A stretch of 64,000 nt of DNA from Prinsepia uniflora (Eukaryota > Streptophyta > Magnoliopsida > Rosales > Rosaceae). Within the stretch, counting starts at the first letter, position 1, and each line of letters begins with the position of its first letter. Positions 1-12,666 of this stretch are shown here, one piece after another. The notes below the pieces were generated by a model. That model was not told the DNA's origin and did no database searches. It worked only from the letters and a program-made list of their open reading frames with translations. Position numbers and translations under genes: made by a program. Where the stretch lies: NCBI GenBank assembly GCA_032719365.1, contig CM064862.1, forward strand, positions 86,299,180 through 86,363,179. The letters are read 5' to 3'.

Positions 1-142
1 TGTGAGGAAAACCCGAGAGCCCAAAATCGAGAACCGCCGTGCACGGTTGTGCACGTCCAGTGACCAAACCACTAAATTGAACCCGTGGTGGCGTTGAGAA
101 GATTGAGGAGATTCGAACAGACCCAGTAGAGCTCACGGTGAT

Positions 143-2719
143 TGACAGGACCCGTCCCAATCCCACTGGGACCACCCGGGGACGTGCCCCGCTCCCGTCT
201 GACAATGACTCTAAACATACCAAAATTACCCTTAAATAAAAACCGAATACTTAAATAGATAGATAACGTACTACAATAGTGTTTAAAGCGATACTGTCAG
301 ACAAGGGAAAGTAAAATACAACACGAGAGCACAATAGTCAGAGTACATTTATTCGGTGCTCAACCTACCCACAAGTGGGTGTACAGGTGCACAGCTAAGC
401 AAACTAAACCTCTGCCTCCTCTTCTGGGTCCTCCTCCTCTATTTCCGTGTCAGGGTCTGGAGGGGTCAGTAAAACAAGGGTGAGTGGGCCAAAAATAACA
501 GTTTATAAATCAATTTAATAATAAATAATCATAAGGTTTTACCCCTTCGTTTTCCAAATCTTGCATGCAGTGAAAACATAATATTATAATGAAACCATAA
601 CCATAAAACCACAATAATAATCGAAAGGAGAAACTAACATATCAGTGCACTGTAAAACCCAACCCAAATGATGTCACGGTTCTAAGGCTACGCGTTGCCA
701 CTCAGGCTCTCACACCCGAGACTCTCTAGGTACATCAGCTCCCGGTATCCCAGTCACTGCCCGAGGTATATGAACATGCCTTCCTGAGAGTAAGCAGCCC
801 AACGGGGGTCAACTCCACTCCGTCAGGGCCCTATGACTACTCCAGGGTCCACCCAGGCCAACGACCCTCCCTGGAGGAGACAATATACACAAGTAGGAAA
901 GTACAGTACAATAACAGTATAGTTTACCCTATGTCCCCCCCGGACATCCCAAAAAATATCCACATATAATCCAGACGGGTCTCATGCCCAAAACGTTGTA
1001 ATAGCATATATAAACAGTTCATATAAGACTCATCGAAATCATAAGTGGAAATAGTAAAACAGTTTATGCATGCAAGCCTTTTATAAATCAAACAACCCAC
1101 TCACACTCGGTCCTTGCTGCTCAACGATCTCTAAAACCTGTATTATTATACCTGAGGGTTACTTAAGGACCCTACAACATCAATACCAAGACTCTAGAAC
1201 AGATCCGCCTCAAAATCGCATCCCGGGCACTATTCCCGGAGCTTCAAACCCCACTTTGACAAAGCTAAAGATCTCCGATCGACACGAAACCACCTCCATT
1301 GGATCCGTATCGTCGAAACCTTGAAAATGGTACCGGGCCCACCAAAATCATTGTTCACACACGCCCCCACGCGCCTGGTCAACGCGTGGGTCAATGCTGC
1401 TACAGTCATGCTGACACTTTTCAGGTGACACGTGGCATGCTCTGATTGGTCCCTGGTTTGACAACATCTGACAGGATGACGTCAGAAGTGACGTCAGCAT
1501 GATGACATCATCATGCTACAGTACCGGGTCAGCCCGTTTGACTCGAACCGGGTCACCGTCGAACCACGGCTTGACCCGATTCCACCGTACGATTCCGGCC
1601 ACCATTTTCGACTGGGTTCATCCCTATAGGGTCGTCTAGGTCTGTTCTATGGTTCTACAACCTCAAAACAGAAAGAAAACAGGAAGTAACGTACCAGAGC
1701 GTCGCTGAAACTCACGGTCAAAATCCGATCGTCGTCTCCGGCGATCCACGCCGTCTCCGTCGTCCAAACTGGTCCCAACCAACTCGTCTCTAACCCTAGG
1801 ACATGTCTATAACTAATTAATCGATTTCTAAGCATCAAAACAAGTTGTTTCGAAACAGGGAAGAAAAACGGGGTTCTCGGGTTTAAGGCCTTACCGCCGC
1901 CGTGTCGCCGCTGCAGGCTTCGCCGTCGTCCAGTTACGCTCCTGGGGTCCTCACGGTGTAGACTGAAGCTTCCCTTGCGTCGAGGTGGTGTGGATGTCGT
2001 GGTTTGCTTCTTGGACCCGATTCCTCTGTGTTTCGGGTCTGAGTTTTGCACGGCAGTTCGGGCAGGGGAAATGGGGTGGTGGTCGCCAGTGATGCACGGT
2101 GATGATGAGCAGATGATGGTGGTGTTGTGGGTGGTCGTCTGGTGGTGTGAGGGCGGCTGGTTTGTGCGTTTGGGTTGAGAGAAAACGGAAGGGAAAATGC
2201 ACGGTTTAGGGGGGATGGATGTGTGTGTTTGTGAGAAAACAGGGAGGATGATCGTGCATGAAGAAGAAAAAGCAGAGGAAATGGAAGGCTAGGATTAGTT
2301 TAGGCAGAAATCCAATGGCTAGGAATTAGGGAGGGAAAATTAAATTAGTATAAAATGGTTAAATAGTGTAAGGTTGCTTCATTGGAATAGTATGGGCTTG
2401 GATGGGTGACACTTGTCACTCATCCACTGGTTTGATTTAAATATTAGTTTGGCACGGATTCCCATAATAAATTAATATTTTATTCCGTTGTTCTCGGTTC
2501 GTAAATTTTCCGCTAAACGCTTCCTTGACCATAACTTCTTCATACGAACTCCGATTCCGGCGTGCCGCCTGTCTACGGATTCGTGACGTCCCGACCTACG
2601 TCATAGTCATGGGTCAAAGTACAAATTATTTCCCGGGTCAAAAGTTAAAGTTCCCCCCCTAGGGGGCAAAATAGTCTTTTTACATTAAAATATTATTATT
2701 CTCGGTTCGGGTCGTTACA
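143..2719 (-). mobile_element. Solo LTR, minus strand, TSD GTGAT
   Basis: The + strand begins TGACAGGACCCGTCCC and ends GGGTCGTTACA, the reverse complement of an LTR starting TGTAACGACCC and ending GGGTCCTGTCA. It is flanked by perfect 5-bp repeats GTGAT at 138-142 and 2720-2724, so it is a complete insertion of about 2.6 kb without internal sequence, the product of LTR-LTR recombination. It carries the conserved GTGAGTGGGC/CCCACTCAC inverted pair at ~480 and ~1096 and a cluster of TGACGTCA sites. ORFs inside it (for example 1647-2051 minus) have no recognisable product. Confidence 0.88.
1477..1510. promoter_or_regulatory. Cluster of TGACGTCA (bZIP/CRE-like) palindromes in an LTR
   Basis: Two perfect TGACGTCA palindromes lie 12 bp apart (1477-1484 and 1489-1496), followed by a one-mismatch copy, TGACATCA, at 1503-1510. 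TGACG elements of this kind are recognised by plant TGA/bZIP factors. Here they sit inside the minus-strand solo LTR and may be an LTR enhancer. Binding is inferred from the motif only. Confidence 0.45.
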
Positions 2720-3884
2720 GTGATGGTCGGAGAACAGGTAATTTCTTGCCTTCCCACTGAATGCTCTGTTTTCCAGTTTTGAAGTCGTGGAGTTTGAGTA
2801 TGAGTCGAGGGTTTTGGTGAGTTCTAGTGAGTTCAGTAGGTCCTAGGGAAGCTGTAGAGGTCGACATCGTGACGGGGGGTTGCACGGTGGGCCGGGAGCA
2901 AGAACAGAGTTCTTGGACGGGTTTAAATTTGAGTTTGGGAGATAAGATGTAGGTCATGTTGTCGTGTTTGGTTGAGGGGAATCGATTACTTAGGCCGGGA
3001 CGAAGCTGATGGGTTTGATTGGAGTGGAATTAGACTGGTATTGAGGGAGAACCGATCACGCCGATTCGGTTCAATTGAACCGGTTGACCAGAGGTTGAAG
3101 ATGACCTTGTGTCCAGGCGCGTGACACCCACGCGCAGCCACTTTGGGCGGCGCGTGGTGGCTTTTCTGGGGAAACTTCCAACATGGTTTTGAGTCTAATT
3201 GTTGTAACGAATCTATTGGGATAGGTTTCGGGACTATCGGACGTTGTTTCGGGTTAGTTCTGCGGGATCGAAGGTCTAGGGTCTCGTTTAAAGTACGCTT
3301 AGAAGTTCGGGAAAATTATCGGACTTGAGTAGGACTTTTGTGAAGTAGTTAGTGACCACGTTATGGGCTTTGGACAGGTTCGGGAAAGCCGAGGATAGCG
3401 GGATGGCCGGGAACGGCGTAAGTGCGCGCGTATCGAGGCGACGTCGGAATGGTCTGTGAGTGAACTTTGCTTTCTAACTCTTGATGCATGCATATATGTT
3501 TTAATATTTTTTTCATACGTGATTCTATGACTTGCTTTATGATCTTTATGGTTATGGTTTTTGCACAATTTTTGAGGTATTTTACGGAAATTCACGTTTT
3601 ACGAGGTTTCGATTTCTCTTGTGATTTGACGATGGTTTTAATGATTTGATTTCGGGATTTAAAATGTGATTTGATTTCAATGATTCGGAAAGGAGTTCGA
3701 AAAAGGGTTTTGGGCTTGGAGCCCTATTCATAAGATTGAGATTTCGGTTTTGGTATTCAAGGTTTGGGAAGGAAGTCTGGATTTGGGTTCGGGATAGTGA
3801 TTCCGGATGCCGGCTTACGGAATCATTGTTACGAATTCGGAGATGGATTTTCTGTGGTTTTCATGCTTGATTGAAAAATGGTTT

Positions 3885-4140
3885 TGGGTTTAAAGACCCG
3901 GAAAGAAAAGAGAAAACCCACTGGATCTGGTTTCGAGTTTAAAGACTCGGATTGATTGACGGGGGGAAGGCCCTGGACGGATGGTTTTGAGTTTAAAGAC
4001 TCGGTATGGTTTTGAGTTTAAAGACTCGGATATGATACCCCCCGAGGAATGTGATTGTGTTTTGAGTTTAAAGATACAGATATCCCGGGAAGGCCTAGTT
4101 ATTGCGCATTGTGTTTTGAGTTTAAAGACTCGAGCGCACT
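3885..4140 (+). repeat. GAGTTTAAAGACTCGG minisatellite in LTR L1
   Basis: About six copies of a 14-16-bp unit, GAGTTTAAAGACTCGG (first copy GGGTTTAAAGACCCGG), at irregular 25-60-bp spacing. The outer bases of each unit are complementary (GAGT/ACTC or GGGT/ACCC) and have changed together. The same array occurs at 11,020-11,250, 18,370-18,560 (reverse complement), 28,940-29,165 and 36,300-36,465. Confidence 0.8.
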
Positions 4141-4725
4141 TGAGATCCAGTAAACTTGTATGATTGATATTTTCACTGGTTTTCTGAACGTTTTGGGCAG
4201 TGGCCCGGATAATTGGATTTGCTGAGTTTTGGGACTGAGTTCCCGGATTTGAGATCGGTGTTGAGATTTGAGACTGAGGCCTGGATTTGAATAATGGTTT
4301 TGATACGGGTCTTCAAATGGTTTTTCTTGGATGGTTTTTTTTTATATGAGTGATTTCTTGACTTGACTTGATATGCATGCATTGGTTTTGCGTGGAGGGT
4401 ATAAATGTAATTGTTTTTTTAAACTATTTTTGAACTTAAACTTTATTTATGTCCACTCACAGTCTTTTCGTGTTTTCGATACCCTCCAGGTTGTTGCATC
4501 ATGGGCTGTTGATTGAGAGTGACAGAGACATCACACATACGATCCACAGCAGTTCGGTACACTCTGGGAAGTCCAGTTACCTTTGGATGGTTGGATCGAG
4601 AATCCCTTGTCCGACTTACGTGTCACATGAAGGTTGGACGTCAGTTTAGCCTACGTGTCATGCGTAAGTTAGACGGGATCGGGATTTAGCCCTTAATCTC
4701 GGGGGATTAGGGGTGGGTCCTGACA

Positions 4726-4871
4726 CGCGAGACCGATCGGAAGACACACTCGGTCCCAATTGGGAGAATCACCCGCATATGTCGACCTGGGACGTATGAG
4801 CTCTCTGACCCCAAGGGTCGCACCCTCAGACATCCATGGAATGTCGACCACCTGAAGCGGTACTACATTTA
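4726..4871 (+). pseudogene. C-terminal end of Tat-lineage integrase (element T1)
   Basis: The + strand encodes GTYELSDPKG, then a segment containing PWNVDHLKRYY and a stop at 4869-4871. This matches the integrase C-terminus of the second Tat element in this window (TYELQNSEG, then PWNVDHLKYYYR at 60,992). Upstream, LGPNWE appears in a different frame, so a small deletion has removed part of the usual GPY stretch. LTR L1 cut off everything 5' of 4726. It shows that the host of this nest is an older Ty3/gypsy element whose pol reads rightward. Confidence 0.8.
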
Positions 4872-5354
4872 ATTTTATATCGTCTGTCGGTCTTCATTGT
4901 ACTGGTCCTTATTCGACCCAAAAATTATCAATGACAAACTTCTCTCTCCTTTTTGATCCACACATTATTAAGCACCTCCTAGAAAGTTCAACACATTATC
5001 TGTCAGGACCCGTCCCAAATCCCCTGGGATTAACGTGGGACGCGCCTGATCCCGTCTGACAAGAAGTGTCAGGCCAGAGAAAATTCCAACTCTAGCCCTC
5101 ACCGGGGCTTCCAGAACACGCCAAGATCGTAGGAGGAGGAGTGTGATGTCTCGTCTCTGCTACAGCCCGCATCCGTGATCAACCTGAAGGGCATTCAAAA
5201 ACATCAAAAGTCGTGAGTGGACAAAAATAATATTTAAATAAAAACATTTTCACATAAAGACATTTATGCCCTTCACTAAAAGCATATGCATGCATTCAAA
5301 AACCGTTTATCAAAACGTTCATAAAGTCATTTGTCAAACATGTTCTCAAAACCT

Positions 5355-5450
5355 TTCCAGGGTTCATGCCCGGTTCCCATAAACCGTCATGACCCATAAA
5401 AACCTTTCGAGGGTTCATGCCGGTTCCCATAAACCGTCATGAACCGTAAA
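5355..5450. repeat. Two copies of a ~45-bp GGTTCATGCC...CCGTCATG repeat
   Basis: The unit runs from GGGTTCATGCC to CCATAAACCGTCATG and occurs twice. Its reverse complement (CATGACGGTTTATGGGAACC) occurs three to four times at 21,550-21,725 in LTR S1, which links the two LTRs as one subfamily. Confidence 0.7.
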
Positions 5451-6039
5451 TCCATTCGGGTCCCCGACCTGAAATCATAAAAACCTGTAAATCCATAAAA
5501 CAATACATATGGGAACTCAGCCCAAATCATTCTAAGTGAAGTACTAAAACATCGAATACGAGGTCTCCACACCAAATCACTTTCTAAATCATAAAACACA
5601 GGGTCTCCGCCCCCAAATCACTTTCTGTAAAACCTCATACGTATCGACATACGTATAACCCATCAGCGGCACTTCCGAGATGATGCCAACTCGGGACACA
5701 CAGCTCCTAGGGAACATATCCCCGATATATGTCACGATATCATCTCTATACTAGTGTGCACACTACTCGGGGTCTCACTCCGAGTCTTCTCCCAGGAATT
5801 CTCCATCTGGGAGGTTCTATCTTCGGACCTAGTCTGATCATTTCTCCAGAATCTGGTCCGGGACCACATCATAAATCGTAACCTCCACTCCTAGAACGGG
5901 ATCCCTATGGGGATACCCATTCTGGTCTGTGGATCATGACTCTCCAGGTCGACGTCTGGAGGAGACCATATAAACATATGGAGGGTTCATATTCATTTTC
6001 CAAATACTTTCTTTCTCAAAGCATTTCTCAATTGGGTCT

Positions 6040-6460
6040 CATACCTGATTCATCTCAATAGAATTCCTCGAATCCGATTCAAATCCATTTCACAGGCCTC
6101 GGCCTAAATCCACAGTTCAATTGGGTCTCATGCCCGAATTCTCACTTCGCAAATTGAACTGGGACTCAAGCCCGATGTTACAATCAACAGGGCCTCAAGC
6201 CCGATACTACAGCTAACTGAGCCCTAAGCCCGAAACCACAAATCAACAGGGCCTCAAGACCGATTTCACAACCAATAGGGCCTCAAGCTCGATACTACAG
6301 TCAAATGGGCCTCAAGCCCGAGATTATAACCAACTGGACCCTCGGTCCGATCGTATAACTCAAATGGACCCTCGGTCCGATTCCTCGTCAAATGGACTCC
6401 AAGTCCGGGAGTTCATAAATCAAATGGGCCTCGTGCCTGATTTCATATTTCCAAATCCAA
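6040..6460. repeat. Tandem ~24-bp GGGCCTCAAGCCCGAT repeats inside an LTR
   Basis: About a dozen degenerate units of GGGCCTCAAGCCCGAT plus a short A-rich spacer. The GGGC/GCCC arms are complementary, so each unit is a small potential hairpin. It occupies the same LTR position as the GAGTTTAAAGACTC array of other copies and as the TCGGGC-GAGGCCCA array at 15,890-16,150 and 39,570-39,850. Confidence 0.7.
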
Positions 6461-8146
6461 AACCAATTTATGAAACCCTCGTTGAAAACCTAGCACGCAT
6501 AAGCATCGTATAAAATCGTAAATCTCGAAATATGTGCAAATACGTAAATCTTAGGCTACCACAAAAAAATGCACTCATGGCATCACAAAACATATATTAA
6601 AACACTTATAAAACATTGATGCATGCATCGAATTCGAAAGAAGGGTCCACTCACAGACCGTCTGAAGCCGCACCTCGATACGCGTGTCATCAGCGTCTCC
6701 CTGGCCAAACATCGCCTCTGGGATTCCTGAACCTGTCCAAATTAATTTAGAGGGTTACTAACTACTTATATAACCCCTCACTAAAGCCCTGTAATTTTCT
6801 GGAATTTCTAAATATTTTTAAACGCAAACCTAAACCTTCGGACGTCCCGAACTATATCGAAACGATGTCCGATTGACACGAAACCAGTCCCAAAATGTTC
6901 GTTTCATCGATGAGATGAAATTACAAGTTGGAACCTCCCCCAAAGGGTGGCTCACGCGCCCGCACGTGCCCCATGAAGGGAATGCGTGTGGGCCTCACGC
7001 GCCTACTGTGTAGTCACCTTCAACCTCCAGTGAACTGGCTGGTCCGGCGCCATTTCTCTCCTATTTTTCCTTCTTTTTCTTCCTTTTTGATCCCATTCTC
7101 TTTGTCTCATAATTTCCTACCTTTTCCTATCATAAAACCCTAAAGAAACACCCTAAACCCACCTATGTAAATAAGGGTGCACGACCCTGTTTTTTTCCCG
7201 TCGACTCCCAGGGCGTCTCAGCCACCAACCGCCACCAAAACTCATCCTAAACCTTCCTAAAATCCCCATAAGGTTATCCTAATCATCTAAAATCAACCAT
7301 AACGTCAAAATTAAAAATAAGAGGAAGTTGGGCCTTACCGAGCAATCGGGTTTTTCTTGGCCTTCACCACCGTGCATGGCGGTCCAGACAGCCCCCAGCC
7401 ACCATCTGCCTCATCTTTCTCTCCCCCTCAATCCAACAGCACGGATGGAATGGATTTTGGGGTTGGGTTGGATTGGTTTGAAATGGTGAGATCGGGTTGC
7501 TTGGATGAAGAATGATCGATGAAGAAAGGGGAAGATATGCATGAATGAAAAGGGATGGGCAGTGGATGGGTGACACTTGTCACTCATCCATTGGTCCTTG
7601 GGAAAATATATGGGCCCCACTTAATTCCAAAAGTTCCTCGTCTCGTAAAACGTGCAATAGTAGTTTTGTACTTTCGTGAACCGTACCCTTGTGGTCCCTG
7701 TGGGATCGGGGCGGGTCCTGTCAGTAACTTTTTCGTCGAACGTCCGAATTCAACGTGCTGTCTGTCTACGGATTCGTATCGTCTCAATCTACGAAACGGT
7801 CCTTGGCCCTCATCCATCGGACCTCCCGGATCAAAAGTCAACTATTGGCCCCTATTCAATCAAATTACCAAAATGCCCTTGGACTTCCGATCGTCATAAC
7901 TTTTTCCTCGAACGTCAGAATCGAGCGTGCCACCTGTCTATAAACTCGTGACGTACTGAACTACGTCACAGTCATCGGCCAATGTCCATTTGACATTCTG
8001 AATGAAAAGTCAACGATTCGTCCATTTCAGGGGTAAAATTGTCATTTCACCCGAACGTCAGCTAATCAACGTCTGATCCCCGATTAGTCTCGCTAATCCG
8101 TCATTAATCCTTAATTAATCCCGTTAATCAGGGACGGGTCGCCACA

Positions 8147-8381
8147 TTATCGAACTTCCCCTTTTACCTACTTGCATCAATGATGCTCATACTAACCATC
8201 TACGTGTAAAAGGAGAACCGATGGCATTCCACAATGCACACCGCTTGGTCAAAACATGTCCACCCATTTGAACACACCCCCGCCCTCTCGGTCTCTTGAC
8301 ACTCAACCTACTAACCGGCATACCAACCCCAATGGTCAATCGATTCACGGACAAACAAGCCACGCAGACACATACATCGCG
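8147..8381 (+). other. Noncoding remnant of T1 between two LTR insertions
   Basis: Short unique stretch separating the TTATC solo LTR from the next LTR. It begins with the TTATC duplication and shows no ORF. By position it belongs to the spacer of T1 between pol and its antisense ORF. Confidence 0.55.
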
Positions 8382-11300
8382 TGTAACGACTCGTCCCGGA
8401 ATTCGGATTAGATTAGTAACGAATCATGATTAACGGGGTTAATCGGTGATTAGTTAGGCGGAATCGGACGAACGATGCAAAATGACCGTTTTTCCCCCTA
8501 GTTGTGGGTAAAACGTTGACTTTTAATTCGGGCGGTCAAATGGACTCTTTGACCGATTGATCGTGACGTAGTTTGGCGACGTCACTAGTTCATAGACAAG
8601 TGGCACGTTCGATTCCGACGTTCGAGGTGAAAGTGATAACGTGCGGAAGCCCAAGGGCATTTTCGTAATTTGGACGAAAAAAGGGAAATGTAGACTTTTT
8701 GACTGGGAGGTCGATGATCGAGGACTGAGGACCGTTAGGAAGGTCTCGATGCCTTGAGTACAACGATAGGCAGCACGCCAAAAACGGACATCGGGTGATC
8801 AAGTTACGGGTCACGGATGGTGAGGGGCATTTTGGTAATTTTGAGTAGAAGGGCAAAATGGTAAATTTGCCAATCCCAGTTTGAACAGCCGTGGTGTTAG
8901 TGCGATGTAATTGTTTAAATTGGACCTCTGATCAAGGAATTGCTTAGGATTTCTCTGAAACAAAGAATTGTTTAAGGTAATTGAGGATAATGGGAGCATG
9001 GAGGCACGTTTTGGACAGAGAAGCTGGGCACGGGCAGGTTTTTAAAATTGTTTTGGGTCTGTTTTGCGGGAAACAGAGACTCAGTAAGTTTGAGTAGTTT
9101 CCCAAGGGTGTTGGGTCACAATTCAGCTAACTGAGAGTGTTGGGAGTGAGAGGGATTCATTTGTGTGACTAAGAGTTGAGGGAAATTGTCTGTGCTTGTG
9201 AATTGCAGAGCACGGGCCCTTGTTTTTACAGAACAGAGCACTGGGCGTGTGGGAGGAATTAATTTGTTCGATCCTTCCTGGGAAAGTTAAAGGGAGACAC
9301 AGAATTAGAGAGAACCAGAGAGATGGGTAGAGAGGAGAAACGGGCGGACTGGGTGAGAAAATGCTCTGGAAACCCGAAGTTCTTGTTCAAACAAATTCAA
9401 AATTTCAACTCGAATTGTAGGCCAGCCCAAGCCAAACTTGAGGCTCGAATGAGTCTTCTGGAGCCTCATGTAGTCGATCCAAATCGAGTATTGCAAGCTT
9501 TAAAGCTCATGGAGCCATGGACGGACGTCGCATGGTGGGCCGGGAAATCGAGCTTTGTGTTCGTGCAATTGGAGGTGAGTGTTTGTGGAATTGGATCTCA
9601 AACCATCCTTACCATGATCTACGATGCTATACTACCAATTAATTGAAGAATTACTTGGTTATACGATGAATTCAGACGAGGAACTCGTTCGAGAAATTTG
9701 GTTTATGACTAGATAGTTAGAGGTACTGACGAATGCAAAGGATGTTACAGATCCCTAATTGGACTGGATGCAAAGCTAAGGGAGTGTTCAATTGATCAAA
9801 ATGGTGTCGAATTGATGGGACACTAGCCGGGTCACCTCGAAGGTTACCAGACCCGTTTTACAGACGATCGGGTAAGGAAGAAGCACTGTGCAGGGTACTG
9901 TAGCTGGGGCGTGGACTCACGCGCAGCCACTCACTGCGGCGCGTGAGGGGCACGTGGGGTTCGATTTTCGAGGTAAGTCCAACATGACTTTTGTCTTATA
10001 CAATGTAGACGAACATTGTAACGTTAGTTTCGAATTTATCGGACACCGTTTCGATGTTATTCCGAGGGTCCGAAGATTTATGTTACATTTGTAATTAACG
10101 ATTAATTCCCGGAAAATTATGGGAAATTAGTATGTTGTTATCTAAGCCCTTAGTGACACTAAAGTTTGTTTCCGGGCAGGATTTGAAATTTCTGGAAAAT
10201 ATCGGAAATTACGGAACCGCGTGCGGCGCGAAACCGAGCCTTAAAAACAGTGGGTGAGTGGACGTTGCTTTCAAATTTTAATGCATGCATAAATAATTCT
10301 ATGATTTCTATGATTATGATTATGATTATGAAACTGTGATTGATTTCGATTTCCGTATTTTTACGTATTTTGTAATATGTTATGCGAGATTTCACGTATT
10401 TTAAGACTAGTATTCTCGTATATTTTTTGGATGATGGGTTAACAACTGAATTTACAAGAAATGTGCGTATGATGTTTTAAGAAGGATGTTTATGATTGTG
10501 AGTGTGATTCACGGTGTTGACACGGTTTTTTGAGATTTCTGCGATTTTACACGTTTTACGAGATTTTGGGTTTATTGTGATTTGATCATTGTTTGATGTG
10601 TGAGTTTGGAATTTGAAATGAGATCTGTGACTTTGAGGATGTTAAAATGGATTTCGGAAAAGGTGATTTTGGGCTTCATGCTCTGGGCACAAAAGTAATT
10701 TTGAATAACGAGATTTCGGTTTTCGGAAGTTTGAAAACGGATTCTTGGTTTGGGTTCGGGATGATGCTTCCGGATGCCGGCTTACGGAATCATTATTGCG
10801 AATTCGAGTTCGGGAATGAAAAAGGATTTCTTAAAGTGATTTGGTATGATCGGACATGCCCCATGTGTAATAATGATTTGAAAATGATTTGTGAAGTAAG
10901 ATTTGGGGATTTGAATGTGGAAATTCGAACTATGAGTCCTGTTGGGAAAAATGTGATTTCGGGATGGATCCCGCATTGTTGTGATTGAAAAATGTTTTGG
11001 GTGTAAGGACCCGCTGAAAACTGTTTTGGGTTTTAAGACCCGGTGCTATTGCTGGAGCAAGTTTTGAGTTTAAAGACTCGGTTAATTGATGAAGGGGAGG
11101 GGGGGCCTTAATGAGTTTAAAGACTCGTGAGTTTAAAGACTCGGATATTGTGATACCCCCGAGGCCTATGTTGAGTTTAAAGACTCGTTGATATCCCGGG
11201 AAGGCCTGATTAGCGCATGGTTTTTAGTTTAAAGACTCGGGCGCACTTGATATCCAGCAAATGACTGACTTGTGATTTATTGTTAATTTCTGATGTTTCG

Positions 11301-11783
11301 GTTGAGTTGGGTAGTGGCCCGGTTTATGTGGTTGATGGTTTTGGATCGTGTTGAGTATCTGGTTTTGATTTGTGGTTTTGGACTGAGGCCCTGTGTTCAT
11401 GATTGGGGGCTGAGACCCGAAGGCTAAGGATAAGAAAATGATTTGATTCCATGCACTGTTTTCCTTATGTTGACGATGTTAACCGATTGCGAAATGATTT
11501 TTGTATGCATGCATTGGTTTTACGCGAAGGGTAAAAACGTCTTTTTGTAACTGCTTTTGTTAACTAATTTATTTTTGTCCACTCACACCTTTTGGTTTTT
11601 ATTGACCCTCCTGGTCGTGGCGCGTTGTTCGAGGCTGTTCGAGGGGCGGAGGCATGAGTAAGCACGTGTGGCTATCCCTGGTCTGGCACATACTGAGGGT
11701 AACTTGGGGATTTCAGTCGTCTTGCCAGACGGGAGCAGGACCGGGCACGGTTGATAATGCCCTTTTCGGGGGCGGTCCTGTCA
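8382..11783 (+). mobile_element. Ty3/gypsy LTR, + strand, ~3.4 kb (L3), no clean TSD
   Basis: Starts TGTAACGACTCGTCCC and ends GGCGGTCCTGTCA. All superfamily marks are present: CACGCGCAGCC...GGCGCGTG near 9910-9950, the TGTAACGTTAG block near 10,015, GTGAGTGGAC at ~10,253, GAGTTTAAAGACTC repeats at 11,020-11,250, ATGCATGCAT at ~11,505 and GTCCACTCAC at ~11,577. The flanks TCGCG (8377-8381) and TCTAG (11,784-11,788) agree at only three of five bases, so solo insertion is likely but not proven. ORFs within it (9323-9646, 10,647-10,988) have no recognisable domain. Confidence 0.75.
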
Positions 11784-12666
11784 TCTAGGCCTCTCGCCAC
11801 TCCGATCCGTCGTGAAGTTGTTCCACACTTCTATCAATCGAACGCTTCCCCTCCACTTCCCTATCAGCAACTTACCTCGATCGAGCACTTGGGGGACTGA
11901 GGGACACACCGAGTTCCAGCACTCAGGAGGTCTGTGCAAGTCCTCAACCGAGGGAGAAGCCTACACATTGGGAACCTACTTCCTAAGGCCTAAGCTCAAA
12001 CATATAGAGCCGGGACTATCTTGCAGACTGGCGCACACAAACGCCAACCGAACACACACCGGGTCCGTCTACAATGGCGTATAACATGTAGAACACACAT
12101 CATATCGGTCAGTCTCATCATACATATATTTACCTACACATTCGGACGGCGTTATACGTTATACACGTCAATATGTTTACGACCGATCGTCGGTCGATTC
12201 AACACTTTAGCAATTCAGCAATACGTACAATTTTACCGACCGATCGTCGGTCGATTCAGCACTTCGGTCAATCATGTCGGTCAACCGCTAGCCTATAGCA
12301 TATAGGTCAGTGCATCCAATGGTTGAAAATTCATACCAAAGTTGACAAAGGAGCGGTGTCTGTTTATTCGGTGCTTGTCCTATTCTCCCAGTCGGTGCTG
12401 TCAAATACATACCCGTTCACTCATGTCAGCCTACTTCTAGCACACAAGTCAGTACATTAAGTCCTACCAGACAGACAAGTTAGCAGTCGGGGCAAACAAA
12501 ACTTTGCAACAATTTCAGAAATTACTATCTATAAATGAAGGGCCCGACCAATCGGTCGGCCGAAGGATTACAAAAAATTACTACTGCCATACTCTACCCC
12601 GACGCGCAGGTCAGAAAAAAAGAAAACAAAATCAAAGGCTCAGGTCGCCGGTGGGTCTATTGGGGG
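11784..12666. other. T1 spacer downstream of the antisense ORF
   Basis: No supported gene. It contains two copies of a motif around GACCGATCGTCGGTC (near 12,180 and 12,240), an inverted repeat (GACCGA/TCGGTC), each followed by GATTCAACACTT or GATTCAGCACTT. By position it is the region between the convergent ends of T1 pol and the T1 antisense ORF, expanded or rearranged relative to T2, where the corresponding gap is ~350 bp. Confidence 0.55.

Larger units (their letters stand above)
1..4725 (+). mobile_element. Ty3/gypsy LTR (L1), cut by the window edge and split by a solo LTR
   Basis: Two pieces (1-142 and 2725-4725) belong to one + strand LTR of the same superfamily as the other LTRs here. 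Diagnostic marks in order: the GCGCGTG/CACGCGC stem near 3120-3165, the 'TTGTAACGAATC' block near 3200, GTGAGTGAAC at ~3456 with ATGCATGCAT at ~3484, the GAGTTTAAAGACTC repeats at 3880-4140, ATGCATGC at ~4373 with GTCCACTCAC at 4450, and the terminus GGGTGGGTCCTGACA ending at 4725. The next bases are retroviral integrase coding sequence, so this LTR sits in an older element. Its left end and left TSD lie outside the window, so solo LTR versus 3' LTR cannot be decided. Confidence 0.75.
5001..8146 (-). mobile_element. Solo LTR, minus strand, TSD TTATC
   Basis: The + strand starts TGTCAGGACCCGTCCC and ends GGGACGGGTCGCCACA. Perfect 5-bp target-site duplications TTATC flank it at 4996-5000 and 8147-8151. 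It is about 3.15 kb with no internal region. It has the conserved GTGAGTGGAC at 5213 and GTCCACTCAC at 6645, each with TATGCATGCA or GATGCATGCAT beside it. It interrupts noncoding T1 sequence just downstream of the T1 integrase stop. Confidence 0.88.

Noticed and set aside
10647..10988. 113-residue ORF
   Set aside because: Falls in the minisatellite-bearing part of an LTR; homologous positions of other LTR copies are not open.
8382..11783. Clean TSD for LTR L3
   Set aside because: Flanks TCGCG and TCTAG match at only three of five bases, too weak to call.
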